DNA from: Trochalopteron elliotii
Taxonomy: Eukaryota > Chordata > Aves > Passeriformes > Leiothrichidae
Assembly: GCA_024734555.1 (NCBI GenBank)
Contig: JANPWX010000338.1
Span: 1,689,202 to 1,753,201, forward strand
Length of the DNA: 64,000 nucleotides
Direction: 5' to 3'
The position numbers and the translations under genes were made by a program. Below, one piece after another: positions 41,803 to 54,700 of the stretch. Below the pieces are notes generated by a model, which did not search any database, was not told the origin of the DNA, and saw only the letters and a program-made list of their open reading frames with translations. Position 1 is the first letter of the stretch; each line of letters opens with the position of its first letter.

Positions 41803-42335
41803 TCACAGAATCATCAAGGCTGGAGAAGGCCTTTAAATCATCCAGTCCAAACATCAACCCAGAGCTAGCACAGTAACCCCTAAACCACTAAACCACATCA
41901 TCCAGCACCAGATCCAGATGCCTCTTAAACTCCTTCAGGGATGGTGACTCCACAACCTCTCTGGGCAACCTGTTCCAATGCCTGACCGCCCTAACAGTGA
42001 AAAATTTTATGTAATATCTAATCTGAGTCTCCCTTGTCTCAGCTGAAGGTCATTTCCTCTGGTCCTGTCACTGCAGTCACGCCTCACTACATTCTCCTTT
42101 TGGGGAGTTGTAAAGAGGGATGAGGTTCCCCCTGAGCCTCCTCCAGGCTAAACAACCCCAGCTCCCTCAGCCCTTCCTCGCAGGACATGTTTTCTTCACG
42201 AGCCTTGTTGCCCTTCTGTGGACATGCTGCAGCACCTCAACGTTCTTTTAAAGTGAAGTAAAACTCATCCAAAACAGTGTTTGAGGTGTAGCTTCACCAG
42301 TGCTGAGTACAGGGGAATGTTCCAGAGGGCATGAC
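41803..42335 (-). mobile_element. CR1 LINE fragment, 3' portion, antisense to THRB
   Basis: The left end is ATCACAGAATCATCAAGGC, the antisense CR1 3' terminus. It is followed by the characteristic antisense blocks CATCCAGTCCAAAC, CTGGGCAACCTGTTCCAATG, CCTCTGGTCCTGTCACT, CTCCTCCAGGCTAAACAACC and AGTGCTGAGTACAGGGGAA. About 530 bases of a 5'-truncated element remain, with enough divergence and indels that no reverse transcriptase frame is open. It sits between the CpG-rich segment and the first THRB exon. The right boundary is approximate. Confidence 0.95.
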
Positions 42336-42714
42336 TCTGTTGTCAGGTTAGTTTTCCACAGACATTATTGGGGTCACTTGTAGGCCCAGGATTTCTTACT
42401 TAAAAATTCTAATGAGATCTTGTCGCTATTCTGGAGTAATGCCTTTAGGATTGCCTCTGCTTGGGTTGGATTGTTGGTGCTTAAACTAGAGAACAAGCTG
42501 GGATCATCCAGCTGGGCACTGTGTTTTGGGCAGAGATGGCTGAACAAGGGCGTGCTGCCTCCATGTGAAAAACATGAGGGCTGGTATAAATACTGACATG
42601 GCTAAAGGATGTTGTCGTAACTTGTATCCATGACTTTCTCTCCCGGCACTAAATTAGCTTGCAGGACTTCAATCTTTGCTACCAAGCAGAAAAAAAGTAT
42701 AGTTGTAGGTCAGA

Positions 42715-42747
<33 letters not shown>
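42715..42747 (+). repeat. (GT)n microsatellite
   Basis: Twelve uninterrupted GT units at 42715-42738, followed by an imperfect ATGTGTATG tail. This is alternating purine-pyrimidine DNA with Z-forming potential. It lies 0.7 kb upstream of the first THRB exon and is probably polymorphic. Confidence 0.95.
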
Positions 42748-43441
42748 GACATATGAAAGGGGGACACAATCTCAATACCAAAAACAAGGCTTTAAAATGC
42801 CAGATTCAGTTCTTCACAGCTGCAGATGTCTTGTTAATAAAATAGAAGATGTCATTGTTCAAAAGTTAAGTGTTAAGTACATGTAAATTAGTTTTCTTCC
42901 ATATGGGCAAAATTACTATTTGCATCTCAGAACTTTGTAAAAGTAGATTTTTGGGTTTCAAAAGACTGAGTAAGAATCAGTGTAGATTTGTCACAGATCT
43001 TGTAATTCTTTTGAATCTTCTGTTTTTACTGAACCTGGGAGTAATGGGCATATATCATTAGAAACTGTAAAGCAGAAACCAGTTAGCTCCTAAAGTCATA
43101 TACAAGATTTAGAAGAACTTCTGCAAGAAAAATAATGGAAAGTATTCCATGAAGTGGGCAGAAACTTTTTTTTTCAGCATCAGTAGGCATAAGCTTTTAA
43201 ATGTTGCTTCCAAATCCCTGTTTACCAGAGCTCCTCCCGTCCACCATGTTTTGGACTCTATTTACATCTCTTACCTCATGCAGCTAAGCAAAGTGCTTTG
43301 AATTTAATGTGTTAAGCCATCAGGCATGCACCATGCTATTCAAGGTCTAGAAGGTTCCATCTTGATTAAATGTTAGTGGTATTCTGCAGATGAGCATTTA
43401 TGAACATATTACATGGGGGTTTTTTTCCTTTTTTTTGGCAG

Positions 43442-43506
43442 GTGACATTGGTGACAGAAGAAGGACAAGAATGATTACATATCCATAACTCCCAGCAGTA
43501 TGTCAG
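43442..43506 (+). CDS. THRB: THRB exon with 5' UTR end and first codons (human TR-beta1 start-exon equivalent)
   Basis: This 65-nt exon carries the translation start of the avian TR-beta0/TR-beta1-type receptor, a ligand-dependent nuclear transcription factor. The upstream T-rich tract ending in TTTTTTTTGGCAG is a strong acceptor, and GTAATC follows as the donor. Coding is only 43500-43506: ATG TCA G, phase 1. The preceding codons ATA ACT CCC AGC AGT match human ATG ACT CCC AAC AGT as I recall it, so the human Met1 is Ile here and the human Met6 is the usable start. That ATG has A at -3 and an in-frame TGA at 43452-43454. A 5-codon upstream ORF occupies 43471-43488. Splicing straight to the shared zinc-finger exon gives Met-Ser-Gly-Tyr-Ile-Pro, which fits my memory of a 369-residue chicken TR-beta. 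Splicing to 56745 gives a TR-beta1-like form. The exon is too short to show as an open frame; evidence is homology plus splice sites. Confidence 0.82.
43471..43488 (+). promoter_or_regulatory. Short upstream ORF in the THRB leader
   Basis: ATG ATT ACA TAT CCA TAA is a complete 5-codon upstream ORF inside the exon. It ends 11 bases before the THRB start at 43500. It has A at -3. A uORF this close could reduce initiation or favour re-initiation downstream. TR-beta leaders in mammals are known to carry inhibitory uORFs, but function here is inferred. Confidence 0.6.
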
Positions 43507-46500
43507 GTAATCATAATCAATAACAACAGCTGTGCAATATTTCTTGCCTTTCTGGAGTGATTATTGCTAAATATTTATTGAAAAATGCTTCTTTAACAAT
43601 TTCTGAATTCATTGGTGCTGGGAATGGAAATCTTTCCTCCATCCAGACCATAGAGATGTGGGACACATAGTAATCTTCCCCAACATTTTTGAAACTTTAA
43701 TCATCCTTGGTTTGCCTTCCTGAACCCTGTTTTTTTTTTGTTCTAAATACACATCCCACCTTCAGCATTCCTACTGAAGCTGCCAGCACAGGAACAGTTT
43801 CTGCTGAGTATCCTGGCCTAAGTTATTTTGTAACATGGACATATCCCCTGAGCTTCAAAGTGAGACAGTCAAACTTACTTTACATAGGTTGCCAAGTACA
43901 CTTAAGAGAATTATTGACTAGGTCTGCAGGTGGGCTGAAGATCCAGAGTTGACATGACCATTAACCATTTTAACCCTGCTTAACCATCTTATCCCAGCCA
44001 GTTGCAAAGCATCTGAAGGTTACACATAAATCAGCTGTGTCAGAACTCCCATGTACCTAATCCCAGAACAGGGTGTCTAGAAAAACGTGCTTATTATGTG
44101 GAGATCATATAGAAGGCCAGATAATTTCAGACTTCCAGAATTTGTTCTAGTATTCATCAATTTGCCTAACAAAATGCTCTACTGATACTGTTTGCCAATG
44201 TGTCTTTCAAGACATTGATATACACATTGTCAATATGTATATCAAGAGCCAAGTGCATAAATGGGACCTTTTAAAACCGTGCAAAATACAGCATGTGCTA
44301 CATAGGAAAAATCATCACTGACAAGACTATTCCTGGTGTTCTGCCCAAGGGACAGTTTATTTTTACTTGACTATGCAGATCAATTTTCTTTTCCTTTTCC
44401 CTAGAAGGCTCCCATCCATTTGTACTGGCCAGCAAGGGGTAACAGATGCGTTCACCAACAAAGATGATCTTCTGACTTTAGGTTTCTAGATAAGAGGTAG
44501 AGGGTAAAATTCACTGGAAGAAACAAAGTATCATGTAAATACATGCATTCATAGTAAAACTTATTATTTGGGAATATGAAAAAGTGTGTCTTTTTATGGT
44601 TTCTTTGCTACCCATTGAAGGAGAAACAAATATAACAAGGAAGCAGAGAGTGTTGAGGCATTTTGTGGAAAGAAGTGGAATACTGACCCTTGGTTGGTGT
44701 GTCAGGCTCTGACTTAGCATCACTGCCACATGAGGATGGGGAAGGAGTTTGTGTCCTTAGGCTGTGTTGTGTCCTGTGTTGGCAGGCCCTGCTGGAGTGG
44801 TTTTGCATTGTCCTGCAGGCATTCTGGGCATGGTGATTTCATTGAGCAAATGCCTGTTTTGGAAGAATTTAAAGCACTGGCATGTAACTGGGTCTCTTCC
44901 AACTCTCTGTTGTGCACTTCCTTGACTCATGCTAAACTGTGTTTTATGGCATTTTACTACAGGGCTTGACGTCGCTGTGGTTTTGGAAGGAGCAGTTAAT
45001 AGCTTCTGCTGTGTGGTGGCAAGAGAGGGGGAAGGAAACGCAGTGTACCCACTTTATCCTCACCTTATCTATTGGGTCTGTGGCTTCCTGTGCAGGGTGG
45101 GTTTGTGGAGATTTTCCACCAGCACTCTAATCAGTCCTGTCTCTCTGGACTTGCCCCTGGCAGGGCAGCTCTGCTAAGCTCAGAGATACACAAAGCCTAA
45201 TTGGAAGGATCTATATGTCTTTTGACAGAAGTCAGCAGAACAAATATGTGCAAAGAAAATTATCATCAAGGAAAAAATAATTAAAAAAGGTTGAGATGGA
45301 GATGACTGTACAGCTGCAGATATCCAACACTTTTCATTATAAGCAGTTCATATTTTCTGTTTCTGGTTATAGGAATGACATTTCCTACATGAGTGCTAAT
45401 GTGAAGAGAAGCATGGATGAAATTAAAGTCTTTCATACTGTATAAAAACTACATAAATACCATGATCCAGAGCCAGACAAGAGTCCTTTTCTAATGAATG
45501 ATAATGGAAGTTTAGATTCTCTTACTGAGTCACTGGAATATGGGAGCAGAATCTAATATGAAACTAAACCAGCTGGCTAAAATAACAGGCTGTATTATTC
45601 TGTATTTTTGATAGATAATTTTTCTCCCCATATGTTATGTTTCTACTGCAGTATGTATTTTCCACTTGTAGGCACTGCCTGAAAGCCATCAGGTTCTAAT
45701 GCAGTCTAGAGAAGTTTTTTTCTGACAGGAGATTGTAGAATTTGACCTTGACAGTAAAACCAGGCTTTAGTACATTTGCAGTTTCCATAAGAAAAATATT
45801 TTGAATATTTTAAGACATCTCCTCTTTAAAAATACATACTGGTGTGATTATTTTATATGCTTATAACTTGTAATAGAGAGAGTTTATTTTAATAGAGAGA
45901 GTTCTAGTTTGCCAAAATTATTTTGGGAATTTCAGAGTTATGGGTATCATGGAAGGATTTCAGAAATTAAGAAGCCCTTACTTAAAAGTTAATAAAATTA
46001 AAAATAAAAAGCAGAGTGAATATATGAGGTAAAATATTCACACACAAAAAGCTAAACTGAAACACAAATATTGAATTAATGAAGTCAAAGCTACTCTTTC
46101 TTTTCCTTAGAATGCAGTCAGAGTTCACCCAGCAATACAGATAGAGTTAATGAACAACCTAATATTGAATTCTTGATGTCATAAGCAGCAGACAGGTGAA
46201 AAGCTGGACCTACAGGTTTTATAGACACAGTGTAGTTTGTTTTTGCAACTCTGCCAGTTCTAGGTGTCAAGACTTGCCTAATCAGGTTTTTTAACACCTA
46301 GCACAGATGAGCAAAACTTGAGATAAAGAGATGCTTCAGTAGAAGTGGACATAGTATGTCTTTGAGTACTAGGAACCTTTGAGACAGGTGCATTCTGTTC
46401 TCATTAACTGAAGCTTGGTAAAGTAAGTCGTTTTCAGATGAGCCATCGCACACTTAAATGCAACAAAGCAAATCTGAAAGTTTAGCTTTTCTGTTTTGAA

Positions 46501-46534
46501 ACATTGTTCTTATTAAATGTGAGTTGTCTTTTCT

Positions 46535-47200
46535 AGAATCACAGAATGGCTTGGGTTGGAAAGGACCTTTAAAAGTGGTCTCATCCAGTCCCCCTGCAAT
46601 GAGCAGGGACATCTTCAACTAGGTCAGATTTCTCAGGTGCCTATCCAACCTGAATTGTGCATGTTACCCGGGCTGGGGTCCCTTCTCTGGGCAACTTGTT
46701 GCAGTGTTCTAACACCTTCATTGTAAAAACCTTCTGCCTTATATCTAATCTAAATCAACCCTCTTCCAGCTTAAAACAATTACCCCTTGTCCTGTTGCAA
46801 CAGGCTAAAAAATTTGTCCCTATCTTTCTTATAAACCCCCTTCTGATACTAAAAAGCCACAATAAAGGCCCCAGAGCTTTTCCTCTTCAAGGCTGAACAA
46901 TTTCAGCTTTTTCAAGCTGTTGTTATAGGTGAAGTGTTTGATTCCTGTGATCATCTTGGTGGCCCTTCTCTGGACTCACAGGTCCATGTCCTTCCTGTTC
47001 TGAGCAGCTCAGAGCTGGATGCAGTGCTCCGGATGGGGTCTCATGAGAGGGGAATAGAGGGACAGAATCTCCTTCCTTGCTCTGGTGGCCACACAGCTTT
47101 GGATGCAGCCCATGGTATGATTGGTTTTCTGGGCTGCAAAAGCAGTGTTCATCAGCAGTTTTACAGCTGACACCAACAATTGCTGCCCACAGAGCAGTGT
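46535..47200 (-). mobile_element. CR1 LINE fragment, antisense to THRB
   Basis: The left end reads AGAATCACAGAATGGCTTGG then GTTGGAAAGGACCTTTAAA, the antisense CR1 3' terminus. Typical antisense blocks continue for about 660 bases: CTCTGGGCAACTTGTTGCAG, CCCTTGTCCTGTTGCAACAG, GGTGGCCCTTCTCTGGACTC, GATGCAGTGCTCCGGATGGG and ACACCAACAATTGCTGCCCA. It is the longest of three CR1 copies in the window, all in the same orientation. Frames within it are fragments of the retroposon's tail and 3' region, not host genes. The right boundary is approximate. Confidence 0.95.
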
Positions 47201-48704
47201 CTGAGAAAAAAATCTTTATCAGCACTATGAAATTAGTACTATCTTAGCAATAAGAGCAAGTTCTTTCATGTGCATACATTTGCACAATAGAATACTAAAA
47301 AAGTTGGAAAGTTATTTTCTCATTGAGAGAAATGAGAGTACTTTCAAATAAATATGTAAAATAATTTTAAAAGTTTCTTTCTATTTTAACACTGTAATGA
47401 AGCTTCTGGTTTAGTATCAATATTCACTGACCACAGCTATCACTGAAGGCTCCCTTCTGTACATTTTCCCCAAAAATGCATGACAAACCTTGAGACATAT
47501 TTTCATCTTACTTTATTTATTTGAGTGAAAACTAAAGAAGAAATTCAAGAATGGGTTCTAAAACGTAGAAAATAATATGTGTAGAGTACAGTAAATCTCA
47601 TAATTTTTACCTTCATGGCAGATGGAGAGATACTGTAAAGAGTGTAATAGTGGTTCCAGTAAAAACTGCAGCAGTTTTTACTGATTTCAGTAATGCCGAG
47701 GTTTTACTCTGCTTTTACTTGGGAGCTTCAAAATCAACTCAGTCATTGTGCTTCTACTCAAATATCCACACTGTTCTATTTGGTAATGACTGTGAAGTTA
47801 GATCAAGATAGGAATTATAATAAAATTAAGTGCTTACATTGGGGAATATAATTTAAATGTCATAAATGCATATTTTCACTAAGTAGAATTTAATATGCAA
47901 CGTTTCTTGAAACAGGTCCCTCATTTGGAGAAGAAAATTAATCAGCTTTTGTGCAACAAATCCATTTGAAAACCAGTGTCTCCAAGGGTGTTGCACGTAG
48001 TTTCCAGGAACTAGGAAAAGTAATAGAATAGGAAAGGTACCACATTTTCTTCATGAGTCTTTTCACTGTAATGCTCATTACCCTGTAAACTTGACATTAA
48101 TTCACGCAGAGAACAGTTTATTGTTTAACATCAGCTGAGAAATTATTTCTCCCGAATTTCTATAATGATTTTCCTAGGATAATTTAATTCGACATACATC
48201 ACTGTCTGACACTTCTCTGCCTGCCAGACCATGATAAAATCCGACTAACTCAAGTGTATTACTTCTTTTAAGTAATGGACTTTCTAGGAGGACAGTAAAT
48301 ACTTTAATATAAGGTTTTGTTACACCAGGATTCAGCAGCTTTGTAATGAGCTTTTGGGGATTTTCAAAAGGTTAACAAGATTTATATTGTGGGATGTTTT
48401 TGCATGAAGCTATGAATCACTCTATGATGGCTCTTATTACTTAGAAGCATATTTCTGAATATGCAGTTAAAAATATCACACTTGCTAAGTTCTAGATTAC
48501 AGACACTCTGGGTTAATTTTATCTCTTTTTTTGGTTCAAATTTTAATATTTTTAAAAGTGCTTTTTAAAAGTGCTATATAAAAGCCAAGTAGTCTGGGAA
48601 ACATTTAGTAATGTTTTCAAATTTTATGCAATTCTTTAGTATGTTGTGTTTTCTCTCCAACTTACGAATACCTGCTTTTTTTCCACAAAAGATCACACAT
48701 TTTC

Positions 48705-48729
48705 AAAAAAAAAAAAAAAAAGGTGGGGG
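48705..48729 (+). repeat. A-run of 17 followed by G-rich tail
   Basis: Seventeen consecutive A followed by GGTGGGGGG. No upstream retroposed body is recognisable. It is recorded as a homopolymer; its length in the assembly may be unreliable. Confidence 0.85.
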
Positions 48730-51700
48730 GTCTGATTAGATTTCACAAAGAACAGAGAGAACAAACTTTTTTTTTGTAGTAGCAGTATTTTTTTTAGTTT
48801 TGTAGTATTTGCTAGCCATTTTAAGTACATTTCATTATATTAATACTGATTTTTTTTTCTATTTTGTTTTTAATGATCTGTCAGTATATTTAGTCCCTTT
48901 CTGTAATATTTTTATTCAAAACCAGAGCTGGTTTTTCTTTTGCTAACTCATTTTTCTGAAAGTTGTTTTGGATGGGCGCATACTGTTGTGTTTGAAATTT
49001 TGAGTGTAATTCTTAGACTGTGTAGCTGTGTTTCACTACTGGCATCAGCTTAGGAGGACTGCAAAGTGTTGTCAGTATAAAATGTACTTGTTGATTTTGG
49101 AGGCAAGAAGTTTTTAGAGTAGTTATTTAAAAGGAGTAAAATGTCCTGTTTTTTTCTAAGTCTTCTCCAATAGCCTATAAAGTAAAGCACTTTGCTCTGC
49201 TTGCCACAGGAGTTGCAGCCTGCCATTTTATGAGCTTCAAAAGCCTGACCACAGCTGCTGTTTAGTTTTTCTGCTAACTGTATGTCAGAGCAATGAACTT
49301 ACAACACTTGTCTGTGGTATTGATCCCTATATGTAGAGAGGACTGTAATTTTGTTTTTGTGCTGATTGTAAAGCTGTTGGTAAACTGAAGGATCAATCCA
49401 AACAGGCATTTTTCAGTTATTTTCATATAAAAATACCTTTTACATTCACTAAATGCACTTCTCATTATGTTCTTTAAAAGCATCAGATTTGTCACAGTGC
49501 TTATCATAAAAGAAGACAAATGCTTAAGGAAATGTGTAAGTGTTACCATACACGAAGGCCTTTCACTATTGCTTTGTTGTGTTTCTGAAAATGGTTTAGA
49601 CCTGTACCAAACTTCAGTTTATATGAAGTTAAAAGAATTCTCTCCTCTCATCCAAGTTTGTCTTTCTTATTGAAGAAGCTTTGACTGCATTATTTGGGCA
49701 AATTTTATTTGTTTATTTACCTTTTTTGTCTTTAACAAATTATGTATTTGTCAAGACTGCTAATTTTAGTACCTTTGTTTGTTTTACCTGGCCATTCCTC
49801 AAACCTCAGTCCTTCAATGGGAGGTGTTATTTCAAGATACTGGCCATCTCTTAAAACAGTTTTAGAACCAAAATAACTTGAACTGTTTCACCTTGAAAAA
49901 AAGAAGGAGCTGCAATGATGTGCATATATCCCCAGGATTTTGTTAACAAGCAGCAGCCAAATATACTGTCCACTCCCCAGTGGGAAGAAGTGGAAAGTCT
50001 AATGAGAGATTACAGAAAGACCATGTGAATTGATTTGAAAGTTCATGAGGAAAGTAAAATTCAGAATCAGGATTTTAGAAAAAGGTGACAGTGATCTGAA
50101 GTGATTTGTGGAAGTGATTTGAGTGATTTCCTAAATGGCTTCACTGTAACTTACTTGTTTTCTAAGATCTGGTTTATGTATTTTGAGCCATATTCTGAAA
50201 ATGGTGTTTTGTCTTCTCACTTTTATTTTAATAGGTTCCCAGGCACTACAAGAATTATCTAACACAACATGAAGAGAGTAAACATCCATTAACATTCCCA
50301 TATTCACACAAACAGTAGTCTGCAAAATGAGTCCTGGAGTGGTGGATTGCTGTCTGTGGGGAATTAAATCAATGTTGTTTTAAAACAAATAGAGGGAGGT
50401 GGTTCTGCACATGAAGAGACAGACACTGGGATTCCTTGCTGGAGATGTACACAAGGGCAGACTGGGCTGCAGTTCAAAGAGAGATCCATTGGGTATTGCT
50501 GCACTATAGAAAGGCCACAAGGGCTCAGGCAGTCCCTTGGGCTGAGGAGTAGCTGGGGATTGAGAGACTCTTGGTGGAACTCTCATATGTGCTTGCTTTG
50601 TTCTTACTCTTCTCTGGGTATCCACTTATGACTCTTGTTGGAGAATAGCAGCCAGGTGAGCCCTGTGGTTCAGGTGTAGCTTCTTCTCAGAAAAACTCCC
50701 TCCCATGTGTCATGCAGAACTATGAGAGCAAAGAATGCATTTAGCATCTATGTGGCTGTATTGGTTAGCACCACTGTTCTAAGTCCATGGTGTGTCCTGG
50801 TCTTTTACTGCTTTTCCCCATATAGCTAGCTTTGGTCATTCATTTCTTTTGATAAGTTTATCTATGGCTGCTATAAGATTCCATATTGGTCTATACAATT
50901 CCTGTTCATTTTTCAAAGGACAGGTTTTCGAAGAGCTCTTTACATATCAAAACCCTGAACCCTGAACTGTTTTCTTCTCTGTGCTCAGAACCTGCCTCTG
51001 GTCAGCTTACAGATGAGCTGTCATGTTCTTCTGGGTATTCTTTTTCTCTGATTAATTTTTTCTCATGTTTAGAAATTTGAGCACAATGTCAACCCCAGCT
51101 CTTGATGAGATAAGTATATGTGTAATATTATTTTAAAAGTTAATGGAAATTTAACATGTTTTTAAAAAGTGATTGCACTGATTCACAGAGCTCATTAAGA
51201 TATATCCAGAACAAGGATAAAGATATTACACTGTTTATTACAAGTTTCCTAATATTGCCTTTTCTTACATATTAGAAACTGTTTACAAAGTTTATTGTAA
51301 TTATCTGTATGCTGTTCTTTCATGGTGATTTAATACTTGTCCAAAAGATTGAAAATATTGAAATTTAATCTTGAAATCCATATTCTAAAATGTAATATTT
51401 AAATATTTTATAACATTGCCACTGCTAAAGCAAGTAGCAGGACAACAGTCCTGGATTAAATAACCCTGGCTGTTTGCTTCCACAAGCATACACAGATGCA
51501 CTTGTTTCTGAAATATTGAAAACCACCTAAAGGTTTCAGTAGACATTGCTAGTTCTACCTGCTACAGTTCCTTTCATTCTACAATTTTTTTTTCATATAG
51601 GCTCTGTAATTTTTATATTTTAAAAATTTAGGAAAGAAATCACATGTTCTCAAAGGTCTTATTTAGCACATTTACAGAGGCAGAATTTGCATATTTAAGA

Positions 51701-54700
51701 AGAAGAGTCTGGCTAGTCTGTGTGAGCTGGGCTCCATCCTTCTGCTTATTCAATGATCATATGAGCCTAGTTTAAAAGTTGTGAAACTCAATTGTGAAGT
51801 GTTCCCCTCTTTTATAAAGAAGCATAAAAAGAAAATGCTGTCCTTTTTTGGAGGGAGAAAATGGAAGGATGGGACAGAAAAGAGGAAGAGGAGAGAAGAA
51901 GCAAAACAAATGAGAGAAAATAAAATGCTGTGAACTGACAGCAAGATTAATGAGAAGAAATGAAATCTTAGCCTTGTCTGGCACAGATGGTTTTGTCTTT
52001 CCCAGTGCAAACACACATGAAAACTTCACATACTTTTACTTACTCTGTGGGGTTTAAAATGCTGGAACAAAGTATGAATCAGGTGTTAACTTTACTGAGG
52101 ACATGTCCTTTAGTTTTAGCTTGGTTGCTTTTTTTTCTTTTTTTCTCTCAAGTCATCAAGTAAAAATCCTCTAGTGTTATTTGATTGGGTCCATACAAAG
52201 CTAGGCTGCTTCATCGACCTACTGTGCATCCCTCAGTCCTAATCCTGATTACACTTGCCTTGGTTGATCTCTCTGAAGCCAACCCACTTCAGTGTCCTTA
52301 TATGCTTGCATACTTTGATGGCAAAACAAAAAAAACCCCAAACCTGTGAAGTGCTTGTTGTCTTTGCATGCTCTTTTTTCAGTAAACCTCAAATATCCAA
52401 AAAGGCAAAACTTTATTATGTACATTTTACAATCAAGTAAGTTAATGACAATTCAGAGATCTCTAAGTTGCTTTCCTACTTGCCACTATTTTGGTCAGCT
52501 ACAAATTGAAATACTGTATAGAGAGAATTATCAGTGGAAATTCTGCTGTGAGCAGTTTTGAAATATAAAATAACTTTCTGTTGTAAGAGCAAGTGTCTTT
52601 GTAACTGGGAAAACAGCAATCCTCTGACGTCCCAGAGCTGTTAATTTACCTTTTGCCTAAGTGACATCCTGTTGCTGAGGGTGAAAAATAAATGTTTGCA
52701 CTCCCCCAAAAAGTGTGAGCAATGTAGTCAGTCTGTGAGGAGCAGGGCCTGATTGCCTGTGTGGTCACAGCAGCTTTCATCACCAATGGATCTAGCTGTT
52801 AACAGGAGCTACTGTGGTATAAAGCAGTAATCGTAATAATGGTAATGCAAATCCAGCCTTGATTGGAACAGGGCACATCCCAAGCAAGGAAAATCAGTGT
52901 AGCTGTCAGGGCACAGCAGGGGGAATTTAATGCAGTGCCTCTAAGGTTGTGGGCATTGTTCTCGTTGTTCTTTCAGTGTGGTTTTTGGTCCTATTTTGTG
53001 CGCTCGGAGTTTTTGTCAGGATCAAAGTTCAGGGTTGGTATACAGCTCATTCCAGCAGGAAACACTGTCCTCCTCACTGGCTCGCTACCACCTCCCGTCT
53101 TTCTGGAGAAACAACTTAATTCCTCTCTTCACTTGAGTTGTACTAAAAATGGGAGAGTTTTTTGTGTATTGCACCTTTGACCGCTCTTGGCAGATACTGG
53201 TAGAGAATTGGGGAAAAAAACCCGCATCACTGAGATGAAAACAAATGAATTGTTCCATATTTTTTTTTGTAGTCCTTTATGTACTGACATTCAGATAACA
53301 CTGCATGTCTGAGAACAGACCAACCTTTACGATTATCCATTAAGGAGTATTTGCTTTGGCCTTTAATAAAAGAATTCTGAGGGATTCCCTTTGCCTATCC
53401 TTTTAGTTAAGCTTAATGGGCAGTTTGTCTGCTAGAAATTTTCTGCTATAAAAACAAACTTCCCTTTGAAAAAACCTTCTGATGGGAATTCGAGGAAGTT
53501 CTTTTGATCTGTTGACTGCTGAGATGCCTGGTATTGCTGCAATGTGCATTTTGAAGTAGCTTGATGGTTCCTTGATGAGAAGAGCTCTGGCCCTGCTTGT
53601 TAGTCCCTCTTTACTCTGGAACAGGGCCTGTGGTTTTAGTCATGGTTCATCCCAATAGGCTGTACTGCTTCTTGCCTTGATTATTTCCATTTTAACAGTA
53701 GCTAGAGGGAGAGAGAGATGCTTCTCTTACTTGTAAGGGCTTGAGACAAAATTACATTATCATCCTTTTTCAGGGATTTGGGTTGACAAGACCAAGAGCA
53801 GATGCAGGAGATTTCATAGGTGTTTTTTGTTAAAAAAAAAAAATCCAACAAAAAACCCTTGGAAAATTCAGGCAGTATGTTAGAACCAATGGAGTAGAAT
53901 AAATAATATAGTCCTGTCATGAAACTTAATTTAACATTATAATAAGGTGAATGGTAATTTAAGACATAAACATCTGCTGTACCACAGTATATGAAGTACA
54001 AGAAAAGGAGACAAAATAGAAGGGTCCTCAGTGGCAGTTCCTTGCAATTTAATCTTTGACTAGCAAAACTTGAATGTGAAATGTCCCTGGTGACTGAGGA
54101 GAATTTGTGAAATAAAATGGAAACTTGTAAAATTAAATGAACTGTAGCTAACATGGCAGACAAAATAGTGAGACAAGTTTCAGAGGGAACTAAAAGGAAA
54201 AGAGGGGATATAGCTTCTTGATGTTTGGGTAGCCTTGGTTAACTCTGCCTGGGTAAATTCCAAATGATGGAAACTGTAATGGAATCAATTTCTCCTCATA
54301 GTTTAAATGTGTCTGTAGTCATATTTCAAAGTCCCACAGATGCTTTGCAAACAAAGAAATTGGAAAATATGTATTGACTTTATTTTCTAAGTTATGAAGG
54401 GCTTTGTAGTACCTGTTAAAGGTAAAAATCTAAAAGGTAAAAAGCCTTGTGTGACACCCTCTCTGAATACTTGGGGAACAGAATTTTTACCATAGTCATG
54501 AATGTATGGGTTTTAATTAAAATCAAAGTTAACACAAATCCTCATAGGCTAAAAGACAGCCTTTAATAGCAAAGATAAATTTGAGAAAAAATGTAGATAA
54601 TTTTGCCTAATGAGAATGAACAGCCTGGATTATGAACCACTGATCTTGAGGACTAATAGCAAGACCTGAGTAACTGAGCATATAACTGACTTTTCTAAAC

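Noticed and set aside
46657..47225. Frames of 78-100 codons on both strands
   Set aside because: They lie inside the third CR1 fragment; no intact reverse transcriptase or host protein is recognisable.
53702..54163. 153-codon minus-strand frame rich in Phe, Leu and Ser
   Set aside because: The hydrophobic look comes from T-rich complementary composition; no family match is recognised.
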